Assembly: GCF_001700505.1 (NCBI RefSeq)
Contig: NZ_MAPV01000091.1
Span: 1-36,702 of the forward strand
Direction of reading: 5' to 3'
Length of the DNA: 36,702 bases
Source: Streptomyces mutomycini
GTDB taxonomy: Bacteria > Actinomycetota > Actinomycetes > Streptomycetales > Streptomycetaceae
Shown here: positions 1-7,743 of the stretch, piece after piece
Position numbering within the stretch: the stretch's first letter is position 1
Layout: every line of letters begins with the position of its first letter
The notes under the pieces: model-generated
Seen by the model: the letters and a program-made list of their open reading frames with translations, nothing else
Database searches by the model: none
What the model was told of the DNA's origin: nothing
Position numbers and translations under genes: made by a program

Positions 1-2
1 TC

Positions 3-2096
3 GCAGGGGTGGGCGTCACAGTGACTGGCAGCACGGGGGCGGGCGCCACGGGGACAGGTGCCACGGGTGCGGGCATCACCGAACTCATCCGCTCCGTGAA
101 CGGCCCGGTCCGCGATCTGGCGTTCTCCCCGGACGGCCACTGGCTGACCTGGTCGCACCCCGGCATCGGCAGGTCGCTGCGGCAGATCAAGCTGGCCAGG
201 ATCACCGGCACGGACGCCCCGGTGATAGTGGATGTCACCAACGGCCGCTTCGAGGACGAGAACCCCGTCTTCACCGGGGACGGCCGCTATCTCGCCTTCC
301 TCTCCTGGCGGGGATTCGACCCGGTGTACGACGTCCACACGGGCGACCTCTCCTTCCCGCTGGGCTGCCGCCCGTATCTGGTCCCCCTCACCTCCGCCAC
401 CCCCTCCCCCTTCGCCCTGCTCCCGGACGGCAGGCCCGCGGCGGGCGGCCTCGACCCGGTGGACATCGCCGAGGGAACGGTCGAGGGGCCGACGGTCATG
501 GTGGAGTTCGAGGGGCTGGAGAGCAGGGTGACCCCGTTCCCGGTCTCCGCGTCGAAGTACTCGGCACTCCAGCCGGTCAGCGGCGGCGGCCTCGTCTGGC
601 TGCGCTGGCCGATCTCCGGCGCGCTGGGCGAGACCTTCGCCAACCCCTCGGACATGTCGGGCCGGCCCACGCTGGAACACTTCAACATCGCCAAGGCCCG
701 CAAGACCGAACTGGTCGGCCACCTCGACTGGTTCGCGGTCAGCGGTGACGCGACCCGGCTCGTCGTCATGGACGACGGCGAACTGCGCGCCGTACCGTCC
801 AACGAGCCCGGCGACAACGACACGACGGTCTTCCTCGACCTGCGCCGCATCCTGCACGACGTCGACCCGGCGGCCGAATGGCGCCAGGCGTACGGGGAGG
901 CGGGGCGCATCATCCGGTCCTACTTCTGGGAGCCGGACATGTGCGGCATCGACTGGGACGGCGTGCTGGAGCAGTACCGGCCCCTGGTCGAACGGGTCGC
1001 GTCACCCGACGAGTTCGCCGATCTGCTGCGCGAGGTCCTCGGCGAGCTGGGCACCTCCCACGCGTACGTCTCGCCCGCACGCCGCAACGAGGGCCCCCCG
1101 CACTACCAGCGGGCGATCGGACTGCTGGGCGCCAACCTCGTCTGCCGGGACGGCGACTGGACGGTGCAGCGCGTCCTGCCCGGTGACTCCTCCGACTCCA
1201 AGGCCCGTTCCCCGCTGGCCGGTACGGGAATCCGCGAGGGGGCCGTCCTCACCCATGTCGACGGCCGCGCGGTCGACCCGGTGACGGGGCCGTACCCGCT
1301 GCTGACGGCGGCCGGCGGCACCACGGTGGAGCTGACGTTCCGCCCGGCCGGGGGCGAATGCGGCGGGCGGTCACGGCGCATCGCGATCGTCCCGCTGGTC
1401 GACGAACGCCCACTGCGCTACCAGGACTGGGTGGCCAAACGCCGTGAGGTCGTACGGGAGTTGAGCCACGACAAGTGCGGCTATCTACACATCCCCGACA
1501 TGGGCGGCTCCGGCTGGGCACAGTTCAACCGTGACCTGCGGCTGGAGGTGTCGCGCCCGGCTCTGATCGTGGACGTAAGGGGCAACGCGGGCGGCCACAT
1601 CAGCGAGCTGGTCGTCGAGAAGCTCACCCGCACGATCCTCGGCTGGGACCTGACCCGCAACGCCCAGGCGGTCTCCTACGCGTCCAACGCACCCAGGGGC
1701 CCGGTCGTCGCCCTCGCCGACGAGGCCACCTCCTCCGACGGGGACATGATCACGGCCGCGTTCCGGCTGCTGAAGCTGGGGCCGGTGGTGGGCCAGCGCA
1801 CCTGGGGCGGTGTGGTCGGGATGACCGGGCGGCACCGGTTGGGAGACGGCACGGTGATCACGGTGCCGATGAACGCGGCCTGGTTCGACACGTACGGCTG
1901 GTCCGTCGAGAACCACGGCGTGGAGCCCGACCTGGAGGCGCTGCGCACCCCGCTCGACTGGGCGGAGGGCCGCCACGCGGTCCTGGACGACGCCGTCAGG
2001 GTGGCCCTGGACCTCCTGGCCGCCCACCCCGCGTCCACACCCCCCACCTACGAAACGGCCCCGAACCTACGCCGCCCACCGCTGCCCCCGAGGTGA
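3..2096 (+). CDS. Tricorn-like S41 protease, 5'-truncated by window edge
   Basis: The reading frame is open from the window edge, so the start lies outside; about 695 residues are seen of a family that is usually about 1,050-1,100. In archaea and Streptomyces, tricorn cuts proteasome-derived peptides in the cytoplasm. Numbering from the GTG at 9: WD-like propeller strands (FSPDGHWL, FTGDGRYLAFLSW) come first, then a helical C1 region with Ser350-His351 (GTSHAYVSP), a PDZ-like segment, and the C2 domain with the nucleophile region TSSDGD (Ser575/576) and Glu634 in VENHGVEPD. These match the tetrad of tricorn (Ser-His, Ser, Glu). The visible start carries a Gly/Thr/Ala low-complexity linker (TGAGATGTGATGAG) encoded by an imperfect short tandem repeat, probably joining two propellers. 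Family call is firm; the N-terminal third is not visible. Confidence 0.9.
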   Translation, partial: AGVGVTVTGSTGAGATGTGATGAGITELIRSVNGPVRDLAFSPDGHWLTWSHPGIGRSLRQIKLARITGTDAPVIVDVTNGRFEDENPVFTGDGRYLAFLSWRGFDPVYDVHTGDLSFPLGCRPYLVPLTSATPSPFALLPDGRPAAGGLDPVDIAEGTVEGPTVMVEFEGLESRVTPFPVSASKYSALQPVSGGGLVWLRWPISGALGETFANPSDMSGRPTLEHFNIAKARKTELVGHLDWFAVSGDATRLVVMDDGELRAVPSNEPGDNDTTVFLDLRRILHDVDPAAEWRQAYGEAGRIIRSYFWEPDMCGIDWDGVLEQYRPLVERVASPDEFADLLREVLGELGTSHAYVSPARRNEGPPHYQRAIGLLGANLVCRDGDWTVQRVLPGDSSDSKARSPLAGTGIREGAVLTHVDGRAVDPVTGPYPLLTAAGGTTVELTFRPAGGECGGRSRRIAIVPLVDERPLRYQDWVAKRREVVRELSHDKCGYLHIPDMGGSGWAQFNRDLRLEVSRPALIVDVRGNAGGHISELVVEKLTRTILGWDLTRNAQAVSYASNAPRGPVVALADEATSSDGDMITAAFRLLKLGPVVGQRTWGGVVGMTGRHRLGDGTVITVPMNAAWFDTYGWSVENHGVEPDLEALRTPLDWAEGRHAVLDDAVRVALDLLAAHPASTPPTYETAPNLRRPPLPPR

Positions 2097-2120
2097 AGCG
2101 GAATGGGGCACCCCCGGCCA

Positions 2121-2278
2121 AGCCAGGATCAAGCCCTCCAGCGTTCGCCGGCACACCACGACTGAGCCAAAATCACGCCCTCCGCGCATTCCCCCGGGAC
2201 GCCCCGGCCCAGCCAAAAACCGAGCCGAAATCAAGCCCCTCCGGCGATTGAGGAGCGGGGTCCGGGGCGGAGCCCCGG
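2121..2278. repeat. Three degenerate copies of a Streptomyces-type intergenic repeat
   Basis: Copies lie at 2121-2150, 2164-2190 and 2223-2250, each with the core 'atcaagccctcc' or a close variant after a 'gcca/gccg' lead. The third continues into 'gaggagcggggtccgggg' and a hairpin with 7-bp arms (2262-2278, ccggggc / gccccgg). The last unit resembles the GC-rich intergenic repeat found in many copies in Streptomyces chromosomes. It may also serve as terminator for the protease gene. Confidence 0.55.
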
Positions 2279-2359
2279 CACCGGACCCGCCACCGCACCT
2301 CGCACCGCACGCCCCACGCCCCACGCCGCACGCCGCACACCGCCGCCGCCGCACGAGAA

Positions 2360-2388
2360 GGGGCGTACCCGGCACCCGGGTACGCCCC
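2360..2388 (-). terminator. Perfect 13-bp hairpin downstream of the small gene
   Basis: ggggcgtacccgg / ccgggtacgcccc with a 3-base loop (cac). It lies 32 bases past the stop of the minus-strand small gene and also faces the protease gene, so it may work in both directions. There is no long U-tract, as is normal in Streptomyces. Confidence 0.65.
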
Positions 2389-2419
2389 AACCAACCGCAG
2401 ACGTCAGACGCGTCGGCCG

Positions 2420-2629
2420 TCAGCGCTCGGAACGCTCACGCGCCTGGTCCGCCGCGTCCTGCGCGCGGTCCCGAGCGCCGGGCCGACGGCCCTGGGCCTG
2501 GTCCGAGGCACGGTCCGGACGGTCGGAGGAACGCTCACGCGCCTCGTCCCGCTTGCCGCCCGCCTTCTGCTGCTTGGCCTGGTCGGCAAGCTCCTGCGCC
2601 TTGTCCTTGAACTGGTCTGCGATACCCAT
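2420..2629 (-). CDS. Small highly charged hypothetical protein (69 aa)
   Basis: Begins MGIADQFKDKAQELADQAKQQ and continues with repeated Asp/Arg/Gln/Ala motifs (DQAQ, DAADQA). It is very hydrophilic, with no cysteine and no membrane segment, and is likely an extended helix or disordered. The start at 2629 is set by AGGAG 8-9 bases upstream; frames extending upstream have no ribosome site. The first 20 residues resemble short stress-associated helical proteins (CsbD- or Rv0909-like) common in Streptomyces, but this is only a resemblance and no function is assigned. It lies 87 bases downstream of the SDR gene on the same strand, with a strong hairpin after it. Confidence 0.7.
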   Translation of the reverse strand: MGIADQFKDKAQELADQAKQQKAGGKRDEARERSSDRPDRASDQAQGRRPGARDRAQDAADQARERSER

Positions 2630-2715
2630 GCTGTTCACTCCTATGTGGGTGCGTGGGGGTGGCCCCGGTGGGACCTCGCTCAGACTTACACACCCGGACA
2701 TTCACCGCATTTCGA

Positions 2716-3600
2716 TCATTCGCGCCGCATTCGCGCCTCGCGGTCCGCCTCGCCGCCGGCCCCCACGAGCCCCTTGCCCACACCGTCGAGCCGAGACCCG
2801 AACCGCTTCATCTCGCGCTGCCCGACCGTCCCCGTGACCATCGGCAGATACCCCCGGATCGACTGCATCCCGCGCAGCCACCACTGGGCGTACACGTGCG
2901 CGGAGCGCCGTTCGATCCCCGCCACGATCCGGTCGACGGCCGGGCCCAGCGGATAGGTGCGGTTCGTCGGCCACGGCAGCCGCTGCCGCAACTCCCGCAT
3001 GACGTCGTCCTCGTCGGCGCCCCGCACCATGTCCGTGTCGGTCCAGGACAGGTAGCCGACCCCGACCTTCACACCCCGGTGGCCGACCTCGCCGCGCAGA
3101 CAGTGCGCGAACGCCTCGACGCCCGACTTGGACGCGCAGTACGCGCTCATCATCGGCGCCGGGGTGATCGCGGCCAGCGACGCTATCTGGAGGAAGTAGC
3201 CGCGACTCTCCATCAGTACCGGGAGGAAGGCCCGCGCCGTCACCGCGCCGCCTATCAGGTTCACCTCGATGACCCGCCGCCACGCCTCCGGATCCGAGTC
3301 CACGAGCGGACCGCCGCTGGCGACGCCCGCGTTCGCGACGACGATGTCGATCTTCCCGAAGCGCTCCTTGACCTCCTCGGCGACCCGGCTCATCGCCACG
3401 TGGTCCGTGACGTCCGCGTACCAGTGGTCACTCGGGGAGTGCAGCCGCTCCGAGACCTTCTTCAGCTCGTCCGGCTCCAGGCCGACCAGCGCCAGCGTGG
3501 CACCGCGCGCCGAGAGCTTGCGGGCCAGGAGCTCGCCCACGCCCCGCGCCGCGCCCGTGACGACGACGACCTGTCCTTCGAGACTCCGCCTGCCGCTCAT
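2716..3600 (-). CDS. Short-chain dehydrogenase/reductase (SDR)
   Basis: Classical SDR of 294 aa, somewhat longer than the usual 250. It has the cofactor motif TGAARGVG (residues 15-22), NAG (90-92) and the catalytic set Ser141, Tyr154, Lys158 (YCASK). It would interconvert an alcohol and a ketone with NAD(P). The C-terminal 40 residues are basic and partly hydrophobic. Its ATG overlaps the hydrolase stop as ATGA, so it is the third, translationally coupled gene after the monooxygenase and hydrolase. From the order I infer that it supplies or removes the ketone used by the monooxygenase; the substrate is unknown. Confidence 0.9.
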   Translation of the reverse strand: MSGRRSLEGQVVVVTGAARGVGELLARKLSARGATLALVGLEPDELKKVSERLHSPSDHWYADVTDHVAMSRVAEEVKERFGKIDIVVANAGVASGGPLVDSDPEAWRRVIEVNLIGGAVTARAFLPVLMESRGYFLQIASLAAITPAPMMSAYCASKSGVEAFAHCLRGEVGHRGVKVGVGYLSWTDTDMVRGADEDDVMRELRQRLPWPTNRTYPLGPAVDRIVAGIERRSAHVYAQWWLRGMQSIRGYLPMVTGTVGQREMKRFGSRLDGVGKGLVGAGGEADREARMRRE

Positions 3601-4547
3601 GCGACCTCCTCCTCGCTGACGGCTTCCGCCGTGCTGCCCGCGCCTTCCACAGTGACGTACGCGGTCACCAGCTCGCGGAGCTTCGCCGTGACCACCTCGG
3701 GTGCCTCGACCGGCGTCATGTGGCCGATACCCGCAAGTTCGGTGAGCCCGAGGCTGTGCGGCAGCGCCGCTTCGATGGCCCTCGCGTGCACCGGCGGCGT
3801 CAGCCGGTCATCCGCGCCCGCGATCACCGCGGTCGGCAGACGCAGTTCACGCAGACGCGCCTCCAGGTCGAGCTCCGCGAGCACCTGCCCCCAGGCGACG
3901 CGTGCCTTGGTGGGACACGCGTGGACGATCCTGGCACAGGAGTCCACCCGTTCCGGGGCGGAACCGCGCCCCATCGTGGCGTACTTGAGAATGGCCTTGG
4001 ACACCGCGTTGACCGGCCCGAGCGGTGCGCGCGCACCGAGCACCGCCGCGGTCATCCGGGTACGGAGGGCGCCGGCCCGCAACGGGAGCACGAGCGACTC
4101 GGCCGTCAGGCGCGAGCTTCCGGTGCTGCACAGCAGCACGGCCGCCCCGTGCTCCCGTACGGCGTCACGGCCCCCGGCCGCCATCAGCGTCATGCCGCCC
4201 ATGGAATGGCCGCCCAGCACCGCCTTCTGCCCGGGCTCGAGCGTGGCCTTCAGGACCGCTTCGAGGTCGTCGGCCAGCGCCCGCGTGCTGTATCCGGCGG
4301 CGCCCGCCTCGGGCGTACGCCCATGACCACGCTGGTCGTAGACGACGACCCGGTGGTCTGCCGCCAGGTCACGCACCTGGGCGTCCCAGAAGCGGGTGTT
4401 GCAGGTCCAGCCGTGCGCCAGGACCACGGCCGGCGCGCCTTCGGGGCCGTGCAGTTCGACGTGGACGCGCGAGCCGTCGGCGGAGACGACGTCCAGTTCG
4501 CGCACGGGCACGGGCGGGGTGTTCGCGAGCTGCGTGAGCCGGCTCAT
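3597..4547 (-). CDS. Alpha/beta hydrolase
   Basis: 316 aa, single-domain alpha/beta-hydrolase fold. It shows the oxyanion region LAHGWT (44-49), nucleophile elbow GHSMGG with Ser115, acid Asp246/247 in GADDRLTPP and His276 in GIGHMTP. It overlaps both neighbours by ATGA (BVMO stop upstream, SDR start downstream), so the three are one translationally coupled unit. Next to a Baeyer-Villiger enzyme, the natural reading is an esterase or lactonase that cleaves the BVMO product. The sequence does not show whether the ester is an aliphatic, steroid or terpenoid one. Confidence 0.88.
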   Translation of the reverse strand: MSRLTQLANTPPVPVRELDVVSADGSRVHVELHGPEGAPAVVLAHGWTCNTRFWDAQVRDLAADHRVVVYDQRGHGRTPEAGAAGYSTRALADDLEAVLKATLEPGQKAVLGGHSMGGMTLMAAGGRDAVREHGAAVLLCSTGSSRLTAESLVLPLRAGALRTRMTAAVLGARAPLGPVNAVSKAILKYATMGRGSAPERVDSCARIVHACPTKARVAWGQVLAELDLEARLRELRLPTAVIAGADDRLTPPVHARAIEAALPHSLGLTELAGIGHMTPVEAPEVVTAKLRELVTAYVTVEGAGSTAEAVSEEEVA

Positions 4548-6064
4548 CGTGCGGCCTCCTCGGTCACGGCCCGGGCCGTGGAGTGGGTGACGGGAGGACG
4601 GATGATTTCGTACTCCCCCAGGTCGACCGAGCGCACGGCCCGCCGGAATTCAGCGGTCGTGCCGGGCCAGACCGTGGTGTTGCGTCCGTTGGCGTCGAGG
4701 TACCAGCTGGTGCAGCCGCCGGTGTTCCAGACGGTCCGCTTCATCCGGTCCTGGACGCGCCGGTTCCAGGCGGCGACCGCGGAGGGCCGCGCGTCGAGCG
4801 CGGCGCGCTCGCCGAGGACGTCCAGCTGGCGCATGTAGTCGGCCATGTAGTTCAGCTGGGACTCGATCATGAGGATCATGGAGGAGTTCCCGAGCCCGGT
4901 GTTGGGGCCGATGATCGTCATCCAGTTGGGGAATCCGGAAGCGGTCGCACCCCGCAGCGCCTGCATCTCGTCCTTCCAGGACTCGGCGAGGGTGATGCCG
5001 CCGGCGCCGACGACCCGGGTGGCGATCGGCATGTCCGTCACATGGAATCCGGTACCGAGGATGATCACGTCGGCCTCGGTCTCCGTACCGTCCGACCCCA
5101 CCAGGGTGGAGCCCCGCACCTCGGACAGCCCGGACTCGACCACATCCACATTCGGCTGCGCGAGCGCCGGGTAGTAGGCGTTGGAGAGCAGGATGCGCTT
5201 GCAGCCGATGCGGTACGAGGGGGTCAGCTTGGCCCGCAGGGCGGGGTCCTTGATGGCCCGCGCCATGTTCCGCTTGGCTATCGTCTCGACGAGCCCGAGC
5301 TGGTTCGGGTGCTTGGTGAAGGCGCCCACCTGCAACTCCCGGATGCCCCAGAGGAGTCCGCGGCGCGCGGTGGCCGTGAAAGGCAGCGCGCGGTGCAGCC
5401 ACTTCTCCGCGCCGCTGATCGCGCGGTCCATGCGCGGCATCACCCAGGGCGGCGTGCGCTGGAAGAGGGTCAGCCGTCCGGCCTTCGGCTGGATCTCCGG
5501 GACGATCTGGATCGCTGAGGCGCCGGTGCCGATCACGGCGACGCGCTTGCCGCTCAGGTCGTAGTCGTGGTCCCACTGGGCCGAGTGGAAGACCTTGCCG
5601 GGGAATTCGGCGAGCCCCGGGATGTCCGGCAGTTTGGGGTCGGAGAGCGGACCGGTGGCGGACACGACCACGTCGGCGGTGATCGTGGAGCCGTTCGCCG
5701 TCTCGATCACCCAGTGCAGCTGGTCGTTGTCCCAGCGCATGACGGTCACTTCGTGGTTGAGCCTGAGGTGCGGGCGCAGTCCGAAGGTGTCGGCCACGTG
5801 CTCCAGGTAGGCGCGGATGTGCTGCTGCCCGGAGAAGGTGCGCGGCCAGTCGGGGTTGGGTGCGAAGGAGAACGAGTACAGGTGGGACGGTACGTCGCAG
5901 GCGCACCCCGGGTAGCTGTTGTCCCGCCAGGTACCGCCGACGGAACCCGCCCGTTCGAGGACCAGGAAGTCGGTGACGCCTTCACGGCGGAGCCGGACCG
6001 CGGCTCCGAGGCCCCCGAATCCGGATCCGATCACCGCCACTCGTACGTGCTCGTGCTGGGCCAT
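4544..6064 (-). CDS. Type I Baeyer-Villiger flavin monooxygenase
   Basis: 506 aa. FAD motif GSGFGG (13-18), second dinucleotide motif GTGASA (179-184) for NADPH, and between them the BVMO fingerprint FPGKVFHSAQWD (154-165), which fits FxGxxxHxxxW[P/D]. The enzyme should insert one oxygen from O2 next to a ketone carbonyl using NADPH. The start at 6064 is chosen because GGGGAGG lies 7-10 bases upstream; an ATG at 6106 has no ribosome site and would overlap the promoter region. It is the first gene of the coupled BVMO-hydrolase-SDR operon, divergent from merR, whose product is the likely regulator. Related flavin N-oxygenases lack this fingerprint, so BVMO is favoured. Confidence 0.9.
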   Translation of the reverse strand: MAQHEHVRVAVIGSGFGGLGAAVRLRREGVTDFLVLERAGSVGGTWRDNSYPGCACDVPSHLYSFSFAPNPDWPRTFSGQQHIRAYLEHVADTFGLRPHLRLNHEVTVMRWDNDQLHWVIETANGSTITADVVVSATGPLSDPKLPDIPGLAEFPGKVFHSAQWDHDYDLSGKRVAVIGTGASAIQIVPEIQPKAGRLTLFQRTPPWVMPRMDRAISGAEKWLHRALPFTATARRGLLWGIRELQVGAFTKHPNQLGLVETIAKRNMARAIKDPALRAKLTPSYRIGCKRILLSNAYYPALAQPNVDVVESGLSEVRGSTLVGSDGTETEADVIILGTGFHVTDMPIATRVVGAGGITLAESWKDEMQALRGATASGFPNWMTIIGPNTGLGNSSMILMIESQLNYMADYMRQLDVLGERAALDARPSAVAAWNRRVQDRMKRTVWNTGGCTSWYLDANGRNTTVWPGTTAEFRRAVRSVDLGEYEIIRPPVTHSTARAVTEEAAR

Positions 6065-6099
6065 GCTGCCGCCTCCCCGCGGTACGTGCCACAACTCCG

Positions 6100-6122
6100 C
6101 CAGCAATCACTGGCATTGTTGG
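6100..6122. promoter_or_regulatory. Inverted repeat in the BVMO-MerR divergent spacer
   Basis: CCAGCAAT - 7 bases - ATTGTTGG, 7 of 8 positions symmetrical, 36 bases upstream of the monooxygenase start and 78 upstream of merR. The size and place fit an operator for a dimeric regulator, most simply the adjacent MerR protein. No convincing -35/-10 pair could be fixed around it. Confidence 0.5.
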
Positions 6123-6199
6123 GAGAGTAGAGCAGCTCCGTACCGATGGGTAGGGGTCGGGACGGGTAAGTTACCGGCGGTACAACATAGGGTGCGGGT

Positions 6200-6862
6200 G
6201 TGGCTGAAGGACGCGAGCACCGTGAGTACCGCATGGAGGAGCTGGCCAAGGAGGCCGGCATCACCGTGCGCACCCTGCGTTTCTACCGGGAGCGCGGCCT
6301 GATCCAGCCGCCTCGCCGCGAGGGCCGCATCGCCTGGTACGACGACCACCACCTGGCCCGGCTGCGCACCATCACGGGCCTGCTGGAACGGGGCCACACC
6401 CTCAACGGCATCGCCGACCTCGCCTCCACCTTCGACAGCGGCCGGGATGTCGCCGAGGTGCTGGGCCTGGGCGAACCGACCGAGGAAACCCCGGTCCGGC
6501 TCACCCCCGAGCAGCTCGCCGACTACTTCCAGGACCAGGCCACAGCGGAGAACCTCGCCGCCTCCATGGAGCTTGGCTACCTCGGCATCGACGGCGACGA
6601 GATCGTCCACATCAGCCGCCGCCTGCTGGAGGCGTCGTCCGAGCTCGTCCGGGCCGGGGTCCCCCTCGACGCCGTACTCACCGCGGGCCGCGAGGTCCGC
6701 GAGCACGCCGACGCCCTCGCCGACCTCTTCGTACGCGTCCTGCGCACGCACACCGCGGCCACCGGACCGGACCAACTGCGCACGGTCGCGCAGGCGGTGG
6801 TGGACGCGGAGCTGTCGATGGCGCTGGACCGGCGGCTGCGCGAGGACGATCAGCCTGCATAG
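6200..6862 (+). CDS. MerR family transcriptional regulator
   Basis: 220 aa with an N-terminal winged HTH (residues about 10-40: YRMEELAKEAGITVRTLRFY and RERGLIQPP) and the typical wing and helix YDDHHLARLRTITGLLERGHTLNGIADL. The C-terminal part is helical without the cysteines of metal- or redox-sensing MerR proteins, so a small organic ligand is likely. GTG start at 6200. It is divergent from the BVMO operon, with a palindrome in the shared spacer, and probably controls that operon. Its last codons lie in the first unit of a 38-bp tandem duplication. Confidence 0.9.
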   Translation: MAEGREHREYRMEELAKEAGITVRTLRFYRERGLIQPPRREGRIAWYDDHHLARLRTITGLLERGHTLNGIADLASTFDSGRDVAEVLGLGEPTEETPVRLTPEQLADYFQDQATAENLAASMELGYLGIDGDEIVHISRRLLEASSELVRAGVPLDAVLTAGREVREHADALADLFVRVLRTHTAATGPDQLRTVAQAVVDAELSMALDRRLREDDQPA

Positions 6863-6916
6863 GTGACCGTCACCGGCGCGAGGACGATCAGCCTTCGTAG
6901 GTGACCGTCACCGGCG
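6841..6916. repeat. 38-bp tandem duplication across convergent gene ends
   Basis: Units 6841-6878 and 6879-6916 differ at two positions only (cctgcatagg against ccttcgtagg). The first unit holds the MerR stop, the second the exonuclease III stop. Each contains both gene ends in principle: unit 1 also reads as the end of the exonuclease (VTYAG and stop) and unit 2 as the end of MerR (QPS and stop). Confidence 0.9.
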
Positions 6917-7703
6917 CGTGGTCGCTCCACCGCTCGCCGTGCGTGGCGGCGCGCTCCACCCACGCCTTCACGGCGCGGCCGGCGAGGCCGGGGGTCGCGA
7001 CCTGGTAGTCGATGCGCCAACCCGTGTCGTTGTCGAACGCCCGGCCGCGGTAGGACCACCAGGAGTACGGCCCCTCCTCCTCCGGATGCAGCGCACGGAC
7101 CACATCGACGTACGCCGCCTCGTCGAACACCCGGGTCAGCCACTCCCGCTCCTCGGGGAGGAAGCCGGAGTTCTTCTTGTTGGCCTTCCAGTTCTTGAGG
7201 TCGGCCTCGCGGTGGGCGATGTTCCAGTCGCCGCAGACGACGACCTCCCGGCCCTCGGCGGCAGCCCGCGCCTTCAACCCCTGGAGGTAGGGGAGGAAGG
7301 CGGCCATGAAGCGCTCCTTCTCCTCCTGCTTCTCCGTGCCGACCTCACCGGAGGGCAGATAGAGGCTGGCGACCGTCACCCCGGGGAGATCAACCTCGAC
7401 GTAGCGGCCGGAGGCGTCGAACTCCTCGCTCCCCGGGACCTCGAACCCGCCGAACCCGATCTGCACACGCTCCGGCGCACGACGCGTGAGGACGGCGACA
7501 CCCGCTCGCCCCTTGGCCGCAGCCGGTGCGTACACGGCGTGCCACCCCTCGGGCTCACGCACCTCTTCCGGGAGTTGCTGCGCTTCGGCGCGGACCTCCT
7601 GCAGGCAGATCACATCAGCCTCGGTCCGCTCCAGCCACTCGACGAAGCCCTTTTTGGCGGCAGCACGGAGCCCGTTGACGTTCACAGAGGTAACAGTCAG
7701 CAT
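6888..7703 (-). CDS. xth: Exodeoxyribonuclease III (AP endonuclease family)
   Basis: 271 aa, full length for bacterial ExoIII of the endonuclease/exonuclease/phosphatase fold. Active-site motifs: SVNVNGLR (Asn8, Asn10), LQE (Glu36), GDWNIAH (Asp159, Asn161) and a terminal WSDHAPV (Asp261, His262). It should nick DNA at abasic sites and degrade 3' ends in base excision repair. The ATG at 7703 follows the family start (MLTVTSVNVNG). No ribosome site precedes it, but TACTGT, a -10-like hexamer, ends 6 bases before the ATG, so the message may be leaderless. It is convergent with merR. Confidence 0.92.
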   Translation of the reverse strand: MLTVTSVNVNGLRAAAKKGFVEWLERTEADVICLQEVRAEAQQLPEEVREPEGWHAVYAPAAAKGRAGVAVLTRRAPERVQIGFGGFEVPGSEEFDASGRYVEVDLPGVTVASLYLPSGEVGTEKQEEKERFMAAFLPYLQGLKARAAAEGREVVVCGDWNIAHREADLKNWKANKKNSGFLPEEREWLTRVFDEAAYVDVVRALHPEEEGPYSWWSYRGRAFDNDTGWRIDYQVATPGLAGRAVKAWVERAATHGERWSDHAPVTVTYEG

Positions 7704-7705
7704 CC

Positions 7706-7743
7706 AGGTACAGTACCTACACACCCATCTGCATACCTGTACC
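7706..7743. promoter_or_regulatory. Palindromic divergent promoter region, xth / GNAT
   Basis: AGGTAC-A-GTACCT (7706-7718) is a perfect 13-bp palindrome touching the xth start. Its half GGTACAG recurs inverted as CTGTACC at 7737-7743, directly before the GNAT ATG. A -10-like TACAGT/TACTGT lies inside. The 40-bp spacer has no room for ribosome sites, so both genes may be leaderless and co-regulated. Confidence 0.45.

Larger units (their letters stand above)
2097..2419. other. Non-coding spacer with degenerate repeats
   Basis: No convincing gene lies here. It holds three imperfect copies of a 27-30 bp element, a GC-rich hairpin, a low-complexity stretch rich in CACGCC (about 2298-2350) and a perfect 13-bp hairpin. 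Reading frames that cross it on either strand are Arg/Pro-rich and lack ribosome sites. Confidence 0.6.

Noticed and set aside
6160..6190. gttaccggcggtac dyad near the MerR start
   Set aside because: Only 4-5 bp arms with poor spacing; the CCAGCAAT/ATTGTTGG dyad is the better operator candidate.
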